Assembly: GCA_029262735.1 (NCBI GenBank)
Contig: JAJCYY010000031.1
Coordinates: 42,780-106,779 of the forward strand
Length of the DNA stretch: 64,000 nucleotides
Source: Chloroflexota bacterium
Lineage (GTDB): Bacteria > Chloroflexota > Dehalococcoidia > Lucifugimonadales > Lucifugimonadaceae
Direction of reading: 5' to 3'
Below the pieces are notes generated by a model. The model was not told the origin of the DNA. It worked only from the letters and a program-made list of their open reading frames with translations, and searched no databases. The translations under genes were made by a program, and so were the position numbers. Shown one piece after another: positions 35,989 through 44,617 of the stretch; position 1 is the stretch's first letter, and every line of letters starts with the position of its first letter.

Positions 35989-36519
35989 TCACCAGCGGAA
36001 GCCTTCCATGCGAAGCACCTTCTCCCACACCGCCTCCGCCACCGGCTCAGGCAACGAATGCGTCTGCGCGTAGCGCACAAGCTCCGCCGCGCTCCTGCGG
36101 TCCGGCCTCTGTCCGCCTGCGCCGTGCCTGTATCGCATATGCCCCGAAAGCCCCTGTGATGTCTTGCACACCGCTCCGCAGATCACGCAGTCTGTTGGAG
36201 ACGGTTGCTGCCTGCGTCCGCCATAGCGTCGCTGCAACTTGGCAATCAGCAAGGCAGTCGCCCTGGGGAGAGCAGGCATCGCTGAAAACGAGGCCAGCGA
36301 CTCTGCCTTCTGCTCTCTCGCCCTGTCGACAGACGCAGACCACGACGCGTCCGAGTGTCTGAAACGGACATGACCGGCCAGTCCCTGCCGGGACTTGAAC
36401 CCCGCCCCGCACTGGTCGCATATCGCGGTCCGCGCGGCCGGTAGCCGACCGCCGCCAGAGCCGGTGCGCCGGTTGGCATTTCCAGTTTGTCGAGTGTCTG
36501 GCGAGTGTGAACTGACCAA
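35989..36519 (-). CDS. Protein with two canonical C2H2 zinc fingers
   Basis: 176 aa from a TTG start at 36519 (GGGAG 9 nt upstream). Two fingers of the TFIIIA form C-x2-C-x12-H-x4-H: C34/C37/H50/H55 (CDQCGAGFKSRQGLAGHVRF then RH) and C111/C114/H127/H132 (CVICGAVCKTSQGLSGHMRY then RH). Both share QGLxGHxRxRH, reminiscent of the QALGGH of plant fingers. A basic, Arg-rich stretch separates them. This spacing differs from the Ros/MucR bacterial finger. The gene begins 33 bp after the end of the membrane glycosyltransferase gene on the same strand, so it may be the last gene of the surface operon. Likely DNA- or RNA-binding; role unknown. Confidence 0.7.
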   Translation of the reverse strand: MVSSHSPDTRQTGNANRRTGSGGGRLPAARTAICDQCGAGFKSRQGLAGHVRFRHSDASWSASVDRAREQKAESLASFSAMPALPRATALLIAKLQRRYGGRRQQPSPTDCVICGAVCKTSQGLSGHMRYRHGAGGQRPDRRSAAELVRYAQTHSLPEPVAEAVWEKVLRMEGFRW

Positions 36520-36552
36520 TATCGGTAGCTCCCGGTTTGAGGGTCCCGATGG

Positions 36553-38754
36553 TCAGCCCGTCTGACCGTCCGTGATAGACCCTTCAGGGACCAGTATCCA
36601 GTAGAAGAAGCTGGTGCCCGCAGTAGCCGACGGCCCCGGAATTACCTCAAATCGCAACCGTGACCGGCCCTCCATCACCAGCCCGGCGGGAACGGTGAAC
36701 GCGGCCTCGCCAAAGAATGTTCGCTCCTGTGGCAATTCCCAGGTGCCTGCATCCTTGCCATCGATGAACACCCGAAGGCTGCCGGGAACAGTGGCATCGT
36801 AGCGCTTAACGATCGTCAGCGGCTGTCCCGGCACGCTGGCGACACCGAACTCCTCGGCCACTCCGAAGCTGCGGAAATCGTCGTTGATGACAGCGTCTTC
36901 ACCAACTCGAGCCGTGATGCTCGAAGATGCCCGGTCGCCTTCGAGACCGTAGCCATGAGTTGTCTCAGACGCCTCCGCCGCTGCAAAACCGTTGCCAGTG
37001 TCCAGCGTGTCTATGATCTCCAGTCCCGCCGGATCAAACACTAAGAGGCGGTCCCGGGGCAACTCGACCCCGGTGGCAGATCCGCCGGGGCCGTACGCTC
37101 TCATCACGTTCGACAGATAAAGGTTTCCGAAGCTGACCCGCTCTTCGTTAGCGACCTCCCGGCCCGGAATACTGTCGAAGAACGGCTCCCTGAACGCCAC
37201 GAGATAGTCGACATCCTGCTCAATACCATATGCAAGAGCCTGTATGCGTTGTGCGTCGTGAGTGTTCTTGCCGCTCAGGTCCAGGACCTCTCGCCTTGAA
37301 TAGAAGCCGATGGCACCGGCTGGAATTGCGCCGATCACAGCGTCTTCGGGAGTGTTCTCGTTCAGCCACCGCCCCATCGCAACATGCACGTCGTTCGTGT
37401 TGCGGCTGCTCCACGAGTATTCAGTGGTCAGCGAGTTCCACTTAACAGGCAGCGCGGCCAGCGGCGCTATCACGAGAGCGGTCACCGCCACTCGCGCCGT
37501 GATGAGGACCGCTTTTCTCTCTCGTTCAGTCAACGGTTTGCGAGCGCGCTTCCATGCCCACACAAGCTGCCACGAGCGTGCCGTGCCAACCACCAGCAGT
37601 ATCACGATAAACGGCACTGCCGCGTCCATATGCCGACGGTCGTCGAACAGCCAGAGACCATCCGGGCGAGCAAATGTGACCATCGCCGCATAGGCCATCG
37701 CGAGTGCGAACAGTGCTACCGGAGCGGCCGAGAAGCTGTGACGGCTGAACGCAGCCCAGATGCCCAGCAAAACCAGCGGCAGTCCGACGAGCCATGCGAG
37801 ACCGTCCATGAAGGGCAGTTCGTGCAGGTAGCCGAGCCACACGTTCCACAGGTTTGTCAGTGGCAACAGTCCCAGCGTCTCGTTCGTCGCAAGATAGCTG
37901 TCCGGAAGCGCGCTACCAGTCACCGACCAGTTGAATGCGACCCATGCCACGATCACACCCAGGGACGGCACACCAATCCACGCGATGTCCTGCACGTCTC
38001 GGCGGCGGTGGATGATCGCCCCATCACGACGCCATGTCCAACGACCGAGAGTGGCGCCTGTGACCAACAGCGCCAGCAGAAGCCCTTCCGGGCGTGCTGC
38101 GACCGCAAAGGCCGTCATGACGCCCGCAGATCGCACACGACCTCTGAGGTAAGCCCATGCTGCTGCCAGGGAGACCGCTGCGAACAGCGTGACCTCTGTG
38201 CCTGAGACGGCCGCGAAGCCGAAATGTGGCTCCACAGCCAGCACTGCGCCAGCAAGCACGCCGAAGTAGCGCTTCCTCGTGATCTGCCAGGTGATGCGGA
38301 AAACCAACCACACGGAGATCGCCCCGAACAGGATTCCAAGTGCTTTCGACAGAACCGGCAGATTGTCTGGTGAAAGCCCGAAAACCGCGGCAAGCGTGCC
38401 GTTTAGAGCGATCCAGAGCGGACTTGTGCCGCCTGTCGCCAGTTCGCCATCGTTGAACTCGAAAGTGAACGAGTCAGCAAAGTTCCCTATATATGTCATT
38501 CGGGTCCATGCGTCGTCAGACGGCAGCCTGCCCCAACCGGCAGCCTCACCACTGGCCGAACTGGAGACGAACAGCAGCGCGGTCAGGACGTGAAGCAGGG
38601 TCAGGACCGCCAGTACGGCAAGCGTAGACGAGTGCACACGAAGCCCCATTCGCCGGAATCGGACACGCTCCAGGCGCGCCGGCCGGTGAACGGCAGAAAG
38701 CCTGCGCCTTATTGCGCCGCCCTCGTATCCCGCTGTTGCACCAGTCAGAGCCAT
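36553..38754 (-). CDS. Large membrane glycosyltransferase (GT39/PMT-like)
   Basis: 733 aa from ATG 38754; the longer frame (38793) would overlap the upstream gene. About 11-12 membrane helices occupy residues 50-460: GLRVHSSTLAVLAVLTLLHV, then the first extracytoplasmic loop with SDDAWTRMTYIGNFADSFTF, the loop position where GT-C enzymes have an Asp. An extracytoplasmic C-terminal part of about 280 residues carries beta segments (GFYSRREVLDLSGKNTHDA, LRVFIDGKDAGTWELPQERT). It probably uses a polyprenyl-phosphate sugar to glycosylate a surface molecule outside the membrane. Last membrane gene of the operon starting at 46283. Confidence 0.7.
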   Translation of the reverse strand: MALTGATAGYEGGAIRRRLSAVHRPARLERVRFRRMGLRVHSSTLAVLAVLTLLHVLTALLFVSSSASGEAAGWGRLPSDDAWTRMTYIGNFADSFTFEFNDGELATGGTSPLWIALNGTLAAVFGLSPDNLPVLSKALGILFGAISVWLVFRITWQITRKRYFGVLAGAVLAVEPHFGFAAVSGTEVTLFAAVSLAAAWAYLRGRVRSAGVMTAFAVAARPEGLLLALLVTGATLGRWTWRRDGAIIHRRRDVQDIAWIGVPSLGVIVAWVAFNWSVTGSALPDSYLATNETLGLLPLTNLWNVWLGYLHELPFMDGLAWLVGLPLVLLGIWAAFSRHSFSAAPVALFALAMAYAAMVTFARPDGLWLFDDRRHMDAAVPFIVILLVVGTARSWQLVWAWKRARKPLTERERKAVLITARVAVTALVIAPLAALPVKWNSLTTEYSWSSRNTNDVHVAMGRWLNENTPEDAVIGAIPAGAIGFYSRREVLDLSGKNTHDAQRIQALAYGIEQDVDYLVAFREPFFDSIPGREVANEERVSFGNLYLSNVMRAYGPGGSATGVELPRDRLLVFDPAGLEIIDTLDTGNGFAAAEASETTHGYGLEGDRASSSITARVGEDAVINDDFRSFGVAEEFGVASVPGQPLTIVKRYDATVPGSLRVFIDGKDAGTWELPQERTFFGEAAFTVPAGLVMEGRSRLRFEVIPGPSATAGTSFFYWILVPEGSITDGQTG

Positions 38755-38770
38755 TAGTCGGGCCTTCGAT

Positions 38771-40174
38771 CTATCTGAACCTGATAACTCCACCGATGAT
38801 GGCTGCCAGCCTGGGCATGAAAGAGTCCGTCAGGAAAGTCAGTGCCAGCGCTCCCATACGGCGTATGCCCTGGTAAGTCTCCGAGAGCGGGTCCTTCGCC
38901 TGCCACTGCTTCGGCTCCTTCAGAACCGAAAGGAATCCACTGAAGCGGAACCAGAACGTTAGCCAGCGATAGAGCGGCATGAACGCCGGCATCCACCACA
39001 GCCGGACCAGCCTGCTCCTCGCCTCGCCCTCAGACACCCAGAGCGCCACGACGTAGTACAGAGCCTCCACGCCAACGTAGATCAGGTAGAGGCCGAAGGT
39101 CGCCGTGATAACCACTTCGATCGGGTATCCGAGAAGGAACATGAACGGCAGCAGGAAGGTCCAGACCACTCTCGGGAACGCCAGCGTGTGGTCCACCAGC
39201 AGCGACTTCACAATTGAAAGCCCGCGCAGCCTGAACGGGTGCCGCTCGAACTCCGGATACATCGACGCCACCTCGATCTGCCCTCGTTGCCAGCGAACGC
39301 GCTGCGCGTACAGATCGCTCAGAGACGGCGTCGGGTGAACATAGACGATCGCAGGGCCAACCGCCCTCACACGCATCTCAGGGAACTTCATCGCGATGTA
39401 AAAGGTGAGATCGGTGTCCTCCGAAACCGTTCGCTGGTCGTACATAAACGTCCGCAGCATCACCTCGCGCCTGAACGCCGAAAACGCCCCTGCCAGGGTG
39501 AACAGGCTGTTCGTTGCACTCTGGTACTGGCGGCCAATGCGGAAACCCTCGTAGTACTCGATGAACTCCGCCTGCCCGATCGCATACCGCAATGGGTGAA
39601 TCGTCAGCTCCTCACCGGTCATCGGGTCCCTATCGGGTGGAAGAACCTCAACAGACCCTGTAGCCGCCGCAAGGCTGCTGTCGCTCTCGAACGCCCTCGC
39701 CATCTCGTACAGAGCGTCCTTATCCAACGCCGTATCGGCATCGACATTCAGGATCAAGTCGCCGCGGGAGTGATGAATGCCCGCGTTCAGCGCGCCAGAT
39801 TTGCCTTTGTACGGCAGTGAAATGAAGTTGATGGTGCCGGTAAACGGCCGTTCCTGTTCACGAGCCATCACAGCCTGGGTGTCGTCCGTGCTGCGATTGT
39901 CGATAACCAGCACCTCAATACCGGAGCCGGGATAGGTCTGCTCCCTGATCGACTTCAGACAAACAGGCAGCTTGTCGGCGCCGTTGTACGAAGGAATGAT
40001 GATCGTGACAAGCGGAAAGTTTTTCAGCGGCTTGGCCGTGCCGAGAGGCGCCCTCCCCGCCCTGATCTTTATGGCCGCACTCAGGTATGCGACCGCGGTC
40101 ACGCCGTCGATCAGCAGCGGGACCAGCATCCAGACGCCCCAGAACAGTGCGAAGCCAACAAACTGGTCTGTCAT
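38771..40174 (-). CDS. Membrane-bound family 2 glycosyltransferase
   Basis: 467 aa. A GT-A catalytic domain (residues about 55-290) lies between membrane helices: VTIIIPSYNGADKLPVCLKSI, VLVIDNRSTDDTQAV, then the DxD-type NVDADTALDKDA, FSAFRREVMLRTFMYD, and QRVRWQRGQIEV (the Q-x-x-R-W motif of processive synthases). Helices at the C-terminus (VVWTFLLPFMFLLGYPIEVV) form the membrane part. By analogy with BcsA/PgaC/HasA-type enzymes it polymerises or transfers a sugar at the inner face. Its start overlaps the exosortase stop by 4 bp (ATGA), showing tight coupling. Confidence 0.85.
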   Translation of the reverse strand: MTDQFVGFALFWGVWMLVPLLIDGVTAVAYLSAAIKIRAGRAPLGTAKPLKNFPLVTIIIPSYNGADKLPVCLKSIREQTYPGSGIEVLVIDNRSTDDTQAVMAREQERPFTGTINFISLPYKGKSGALNAGIHHSRGDLILNVDADTALDKDALYEMARAFESDSSLAAATGSVEVLPPDRDPMTGEELTIHPLRYAIGQAEFIEYYEGFRIGRQYQSATNSLFTLAGAFSAFRREVMLRTFMYDQRTVSEDTDLTFYIAMKFPEMRVRAVGPAIVYVHPTPSLSDLYAQRVRWQRGQIEVASMYPEFERHPFRLRGLSIVKSLLVDHTLAFPRVVWTFLLPFMFLLGYPIEVVITATFGLYLIYVGVEALYYVVALWVSEGEARSRLVRLWWMPAFMPLYRWLTFWFRFSGFLSVLKEPKQWQAKDPLSETYQGIRRMGALALTFLTDSFMPRLAAIIGGVIRFR

Positions 40175-40785
40175 GACGCCACCATCTCGTCATCCAGCTT
40201 CTTCCGCACCGTGCTGAGAGTCGGCCGCGTGAGCAGGAACCAGTAGATGAGAATCACACCTACGAAGAAGATCCCGCGCCCGATGATGGTGTGCGAGACG
40301 AGCAAAGAGTCTTTGCCAGCCAGGTGCAGAGTGGCAACGATCACAAGCAGTCTGACCAGGTTCGCAACGTACGTGAGCAGCAGCGCAAGAGCGACATAGG
40401 AGAGCTTTCGCTTGATCGTCCACGCCGGGTAGAACATCAGCATGCCGAGCACAACTCCGGACTCAAGCAGGCCGGACGACTCGACCGTAACCTGGAGCAT
40501 TGTCCAGCCGATGTCCTGCGAGATCACAAGCACCAGCAGAGCACCCGGAGCGGCATCGAACGTGTCGGTCGGAATGTTCACCAGCTTTGCGAAGAAGTGA
40601 ACTCCCTGGGCGACCGCCGTCTGCAAAGCAGGTTCGATCGGCGAGTTGCGTCCGATGAATATGACCAGGAAGGCGAGGCCGACCGCGCCGATGATGTAGT
40701 ACGGCAACCAGATCCGATTCAGCCGGAAGAACAGCACCGCGCCGAGCCAGATGGTCGAAAGTACGGCTGCAACCACTATGTCCAC
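40171..40785 (-). CDS. Exosortase/archaeosortase-family protein with Ser in place of catalytic Cys
   Basis: 204 aa from GTG 40785, chosen because AGGAGG is 8 nt upstream; the frame goes up to 40881. Six or more membrane helices. Exosortases need a Cys-Arg-His triad: the Cys motif reads ACSGL in typical members; here the same place is ESSGLLESGVVLG (S103/S104 at Cys), the Arg is in ANLVRLLVI (R145) and the His is in LVSHTIIGRG (H165). So the family is clear, but the nucleophile is changed. It overlaps the gene for a protein with a sorting-like C-terminus by 10 bp and sits between it and two glycosyltransferases, the usual exosortase setting. It may be a Ser-dependent transpeptidase or an inactive scaffold. 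Confidence 0.75.
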   Translation of the reverse strand: MDIVVAAVLSTIWLGAVLFFRLNRIWLPYYIIGAVGLAFLVIFIGRNSPIEPALQTAVAQGVHFFAKLVNIPTDTFDAAPGALLVLVISQDIGWTMLQVTVESSGLLESGVVLGMLMFYPAWTIKRKLSYVALALLLTYVANLVRLLVIVATLHLAGKDSLLVSHTIIGRGIFFVGVILIYWFLLTRPTLSTVRKKLDDEMVAS

Positions 40786-42029
40786 AGGCGTCGCCTCCTG
40801 CTGAGGAACCAGATCACGGAAATTCCGACCACGCTTGCAGCGCCCAGCAACCAGGGACCGAGAACGGACGCGGGCGACCACTGAATGTCCGCATTGCCGT
40901 CCGGTGCACGGTCTGTGATGTTTGGAAAGATGCTCAGGCCGCTGAACGACACCGAGTACATGCGGATCACGCCGCCAAACGCTATCCCGAGGTTGTTCCA
41001 GTCGAGGGCGAACTCAACCCTTAGCCCGCCGTCGTTCCGGCTATCGCCCCAGTCGTTCCATCCGCTGTCGGAAATCTTTGTAAACGAATTTGCCGGGTAG
41101 ACCTTCACGTTGACCACGCTACTGTCACGCGTTGGCACGTAGGTGACGACAGCGCGGCGGTCCGAACCGTCCGTGTAGTTGCCGTTGTTGTTGGTGTCGG
41201 CATACACGATGTAACGCGCCCAGGAAGACTGGCCGTTGCTGCCATCGAAAGGCTGACCGTCCCTCGTATGCCGCTCGATCATGTGGTAGTTGATCTCCTG
41301 GTCGATATTGTTCGCCCAGAAGAATGCGGCAATGTCGCGGCGGGTCGAGCCGGACTGGTCGCCGGAAGGATCCGTGATGTTGGCCTTGCCGGACCAGTCA
41401 TCGAACTCCCCGTCAACGACGATAGAGGTGTTGTTCGGGTTTGGAGGCGGGGCCGGGCTGCCGGACGAGCTGAGTAGCTCGACCTGATCGAGAAACAGTT
41501 CGCCATTGTTCTGAGAGCCGCCGATGATCCTGCCGCGTAGCCAGAATTGATTCAGGAACGACAGTCCGGTCGCCGAGAGGTCGAAATCAAAGAAATTGTA
41601 CTGGCCATGATCGTTGTCACTGTTCCAGCGCTGGAGCTCAATGAAAGTCGATCCATCCTCGCTCACTTCCACGACAGCATCGTTACTGTTCAGCGACTCA
41701 GCACGACCCCAGAACCTGAGACGCAGGTCAGATTCACCGGCCACCTCGGCGCTGCGACGAGCGGTTGCGCCATCACCACGCAGCCTCATATGGCTGCCAC
41801 CGCTGTGCGGATCATCTGAGTCTGAGTACTCAGCGTTGTCCTCTAGCTCCCATTCGTCCAGCCAGCCGAATCCAGTCGGACCGTCGTCGTGATCCTCGAA
41901 GCCATCCTCTGCAACCGGAATATCTGCACGGACGACAGTTGGCGTGACCAGGAAGACCAACGCCGCTAGACCGGCGATCGCAATCGCTGACCTGATTAGT
42001 GGCCCCGGATATGGCATCGACATTTTCAT
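40776..42029 (-). CDS. Exported protein with C-terminal sorting-like signal (exosortase-substrate candidate)
   Basis: 417 aa. N-terminal signal (IRSAIAIAGLAALVFLVTP...VRADI). The exterior part has two beta domains: residues 40-190 (FEDHDDGPTGFGWLDEWELE... ELFLDQVELLSS) and 200-380 (VDGEFDDWSGKANITDPSGD, a DOMON/CBM9-like part). The C-terminus is tripartite: a short PASVLGP segment, a hydrophobic helix (WLLGAASVVGISVIWFL) and SRRRRLWT. That is the layout of exosortase (PEP-CTERM-like) or LPXTG signals, though no known short motif is matched. It is encoded just before the exosortase-like gene and overlaps it, so it is the natural candidate substrate. Confidence 0.7.
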   Translation of the reverse strand: MKMSMPYPGPLIRSAIAIAGLAALVFLVTPTVVRADIPVAEDGFEDHDDGPTGFGWLDEWELEDNAEYSDSDDPHSGGSHMRLRGDGATARRSAEVAGESDLRLRFWGRAESLNSNDAVVEVSEDGSTFIELQRWNSDNDHGQYNFFDFDLSATGLSFLNQFWLRGRIIGGSQNNGELFLDQVELLSSSGSPAPPPNPNNTSIVVDGEFDDWSGKANITDPSGDQSGSTRRDIAAFFWANNIDQEINYHMIERHTRDGQPFDGSNGQSSWARYIVYADTNNNGNYTDGSDRRAVVTYVPTRDSSVVNVKVYPANSFTKISDSGWNDWGDSRNDGGLRVEFALDWNNLGIAFGGVIRMYSVSFSGLSIFPNITDRAPDGNADIQWSPASVLGPWLLGAASVVGISVIWFLSRRRRLWT

Positions 42030-44617
42030 GCCTGTGTCACCGGCTCCTCGCCTTCCGACAGATCTCTGCCAGGACGGTGCATCCGCCCCCTGATCCGCCT
42101 TGCCAAACCAGACAACGTACGCGGTCTTATCCCTGCCAGGAAACCTCCCAGCAGCAGCACTCCGAGAACGCTGGCGACGTTGCCTGCCGTGTAGATACCA
42201 GTTCTCTCTGATCTAATTTCAACTGAAGAAAGGCCTGCCGGCATCTGTGCAAGTGTGAGTCTTTCGATACCCATCGTTTCGACTTTCTGCCCGTTAGCAA
42301 ATACGCGGGTGCCCTCGTAGTGAGCCATCGGAAAGAGAACCCAGCCAGCGCCTGGCAGATCGATGTCGAAGGTCCAGCCGTCTTCTGCGGCGCTGTAGTT
42401 CGTAAGCGCGTGCGCCGTGTCTTGAGGCGCAACAAACGCTGGAAGGCCGATCAACTCCTCAAGCAACGATATCGCTTGCCGGTCCTTCGTCAGGACAGCG
42501 TGGAAGAACAGGTTCAGTCCAAGAAAGACGACTTCACCAGCCTGGCCAGGCTCCAAGCCATCGCCATACCTGTTGCGAGACACCACGACACCTCTTGCGG
42601 CCGGGTAGTCGAACAGCACCAGGTTTTCCTCCGCACCCTGCGGCGTGACGCTGCTCCAGGCCCCCCGGGTCTCGTCGAACGGCAGCAGTTGCGTCTGCTC
42701 CTCGTCCTCGATCAGCGTCGCCCGACTGATCTGCAACACCGGCTCACCGAATACGCCGAGGAACTTTGGCTGTCGAGATAGCGGGGAGCCGGGCGCACCG
42801 GTCATGTCGACCAGGAACCGCATCCCGCTCTCGGCAAGCCGCTCCACACGCGCCTCTGCACTGCCCCTGTTGGAGGTGGTGAACCGTGAAAGCAGCACAA
42901 GGTCGAACTGCTGCAAGAACTCGTCGGAATAGTCGTCGACGTTCCATGAAGATCCGGCGATCATCTGCGGGAACAGCAACGAAGCGTTCTCGGCTCCGCC
43001 ACCGATGCCCAGCACCCTCATGGGCACCGTGTAGGCACGTGGCGCACCGTCGCGGTGAAATAGCTGTAACGCCCCGGAGTTGCCGACAAGCTGAAAGCCG
43101 TCCGACGCAAGCGCCTCACCGAGATCCGGCGAGATTCCGGGCTGTGGCAAGACAACAACATCGTCGGTCCCAAGCCTGCTCAGCCGCGACACGCCGAACT
43201 CCAGGAACTCGTCGGTCAGCGACTGGTTCACTCTCGCCAGCAACGGCCCGGTGATCGAGCCCTGGAAAGCCCAGCCAAACACCTGCTCACGCTCGCCGTC
43301 GGTCGTGAACAGCATCGCAGGCGCTGATCCGAGAGCGCTCAGATCGGCCGTTGCCACGCGCCAGCCGTCGAGCACCGCCAGCTCGTTCGCAACCTCCTGG
43401 ACTGGCGCCGGGCGTGCGGTGCTGCGAATGAGCTGCAACGAAGGCTGGAAATCGACAATAACCAGGATCAGCACGGCAACCGCCGCCAACCTGAGCCAAC
43501 GGCGCTCGGGAGCCCTGCCGCCGCTATAGAGCTCCCGCGCCACCAGGACCGCAGTAAGCGTCAGACCGAGTGCGGCGAAGCTCATGAACCGCAGTGGCCA
43601 CAGCAGCTCGTGCCCCGGGAGAGCCCGCCACGCATCGATCAAGAAGGTCGATCCCAGCAACGTCATCGTCAATGTCACGATAATCAACGCCTTCACCCAC
43701 ACATCGAGTCTCTTCCACATCACCGTCGCCGCCAGCAGCAGGAGCAGCACAGACAGGCCGACGTAGAAGATCTCGTTGTCGGAGCCTCTAAGACCCGGAT
43801 TCAGCGCAATAGACGGTGGGAACGAAGCAATCGCCTCGCTCGCCGCGTTGTTGTCGAGCTCTGAGATTCCGCCGGTTAGCGAAGGGAGCAGCCACCATCC
43901 CGAGACAAGCAGACCGGCAATGAGGCCCGTCGCGGCAGTGGCAGCAACACTGATCCGGTCACCCCTGATAAGCCAGTACGCCGTCACGTAGATGCCGAGC
44001 CCCAGGAGGAAAATTCCGGCCATCATGGCGTGTGACAGGACGATCAGGCCGACCATAACTACGAGTCCTGTGAAGTGCCGTTTGCTGCGCGGGTTCTCCA
44101 GCAACTTGAGCAGGAAGTAGAACGTCGCCGGGAGCAGCGCCGTCGCCGCAAGCCGTGGCAGATTCCCCTCGGCGAACGCAACGCGCACGTTGTCCGGAAA
44201 GACGATGTACAGGAGGCCGGCTGCGACGGCCCAGAACATGCCGATTCGTGGCGCAAAGAGGAGGAACGATAGACCGCCGACAAGAGCAGTTCCGAATATG
44301 AACAGGTTGCCCGCGGTGAAGATGTTGCCTGTGACCGCGTCGATGCCGACTATCGCGTAGTAGGAGAGCGGCGGGAAGTATCGCAGCAATTGCTGGCCGT
44401 TGTACCAGGAAGGGAACAGGTCAGGGTAGAGCTGGCCGTCGCCAATCTGGTCCCGTAGATAGACCGCCTTCACCAGGTGGCCCCAGGCGTCAGAAGACCA
44501 CGGAAACACGCGATCTGCGTCACGCGGAAAGATCACACCGAAGTACACCATCACCGCCACGATGATGATCGCCAGCACGCCAACGGCGTAACGCTCTCTA
44601 GGCTGAAGCTGCAGCAT
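42026..44617 (-). CDS. PTPS-related multi-spanning membrane protein (GT-C-like)
   Basis: 863 aa. It starts with a helix and then VFPWSSDAWGHLVKAVYLRD and PSWYNGQQLLRYFPPLSYYA, the classical 6-pyruvoyl-tetrahydropterin-synthase-related membrane domain (PF10131-type), with an Asp in the first outer loop as in GT-C glycosyltransferases. About 11 helices occupy residues 10-400; a long extracytoplasmic C-terminal part follows (residues 400-830) and a final helix with a basic tail (NVASVLGVLLLGGFLAGIRP). It probably acts as a polyprenyl-linked glycosyltransferase. Start overlaps the upstream PTPS-fusion gene by 20 bp; stop overlaps the next gene by ATGA. Confidence 0.8.
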   Translation of the reverse strand: MLQLQPRERYAVGVLAIIIVAVMVYFGVIFPRDADRVFPWSSDAWGHLVKAVYLRDQIGDGQLYPDLFPSWYNGQQLLRYFPPLSYYAIVGIDAVTGNIFTAGNLFIFGTALVGGLSFLLFAPRIGMFWAVAAGLLYIVFPDNVRVAFAEGNLPRLAATALLPATFYFLLKLLENPRSKRHFTGLVVMVGLIVLSHAMMAGIFLLGLGIYVTAYWLIRGDRISVAATAATGLIAGLLVSGWWLLPSLTGGISELDNNAASEAIASFPPSIALNPGLRGSDNEIFYVGLSVLLLLLAATVMWKRLDVWVKALIIVTLTMTLLGSTFLIDAWRALPGHELLWPLRFMSFAALGLTLTAVLVARELYSGGRAPERRWLRLAAVAVLILVIVDFQPSLQLIRSTARPAPVQEVANELAVLDGWRVATADLSALGSAPAMLFTTDGEREQVFGWAFQGSITGPLLARVNQSLTDEFLEFGVSRLSRLGTDDVVVLPQPGISPDLGEALASDGFQLVGNSGALQLFHRDGAPRAYTVPMRVLGIGGGAENASLLFPQMIAGSSWNVDDYSDEFLQQFDLVLLSRFTTSNRGSAEARVERLAESGMRFLVDMTGAPGSPLSRQPKFLGVFGEPVLQISRATLIEDEEQTQLLPFDETRGAWSSVTPQGAEENLVLFDYPAARGVVVSRNRYGDGLEPGQAGEVVFLGLNLFFHAVLTKDRQAISLLEELIGLPAFVAPQDTAHALTNYSAAEDGWTFDIDLPGAGWVLFPMAHYEGTRVFANGQKVETMGIERLTLAQMPAGLSSVEIRSERTGIYTAGNVASVLGVLLLGGFLAGIRPRTLSGLARRIRGRMHRPGRDLSEGEEPVTQA

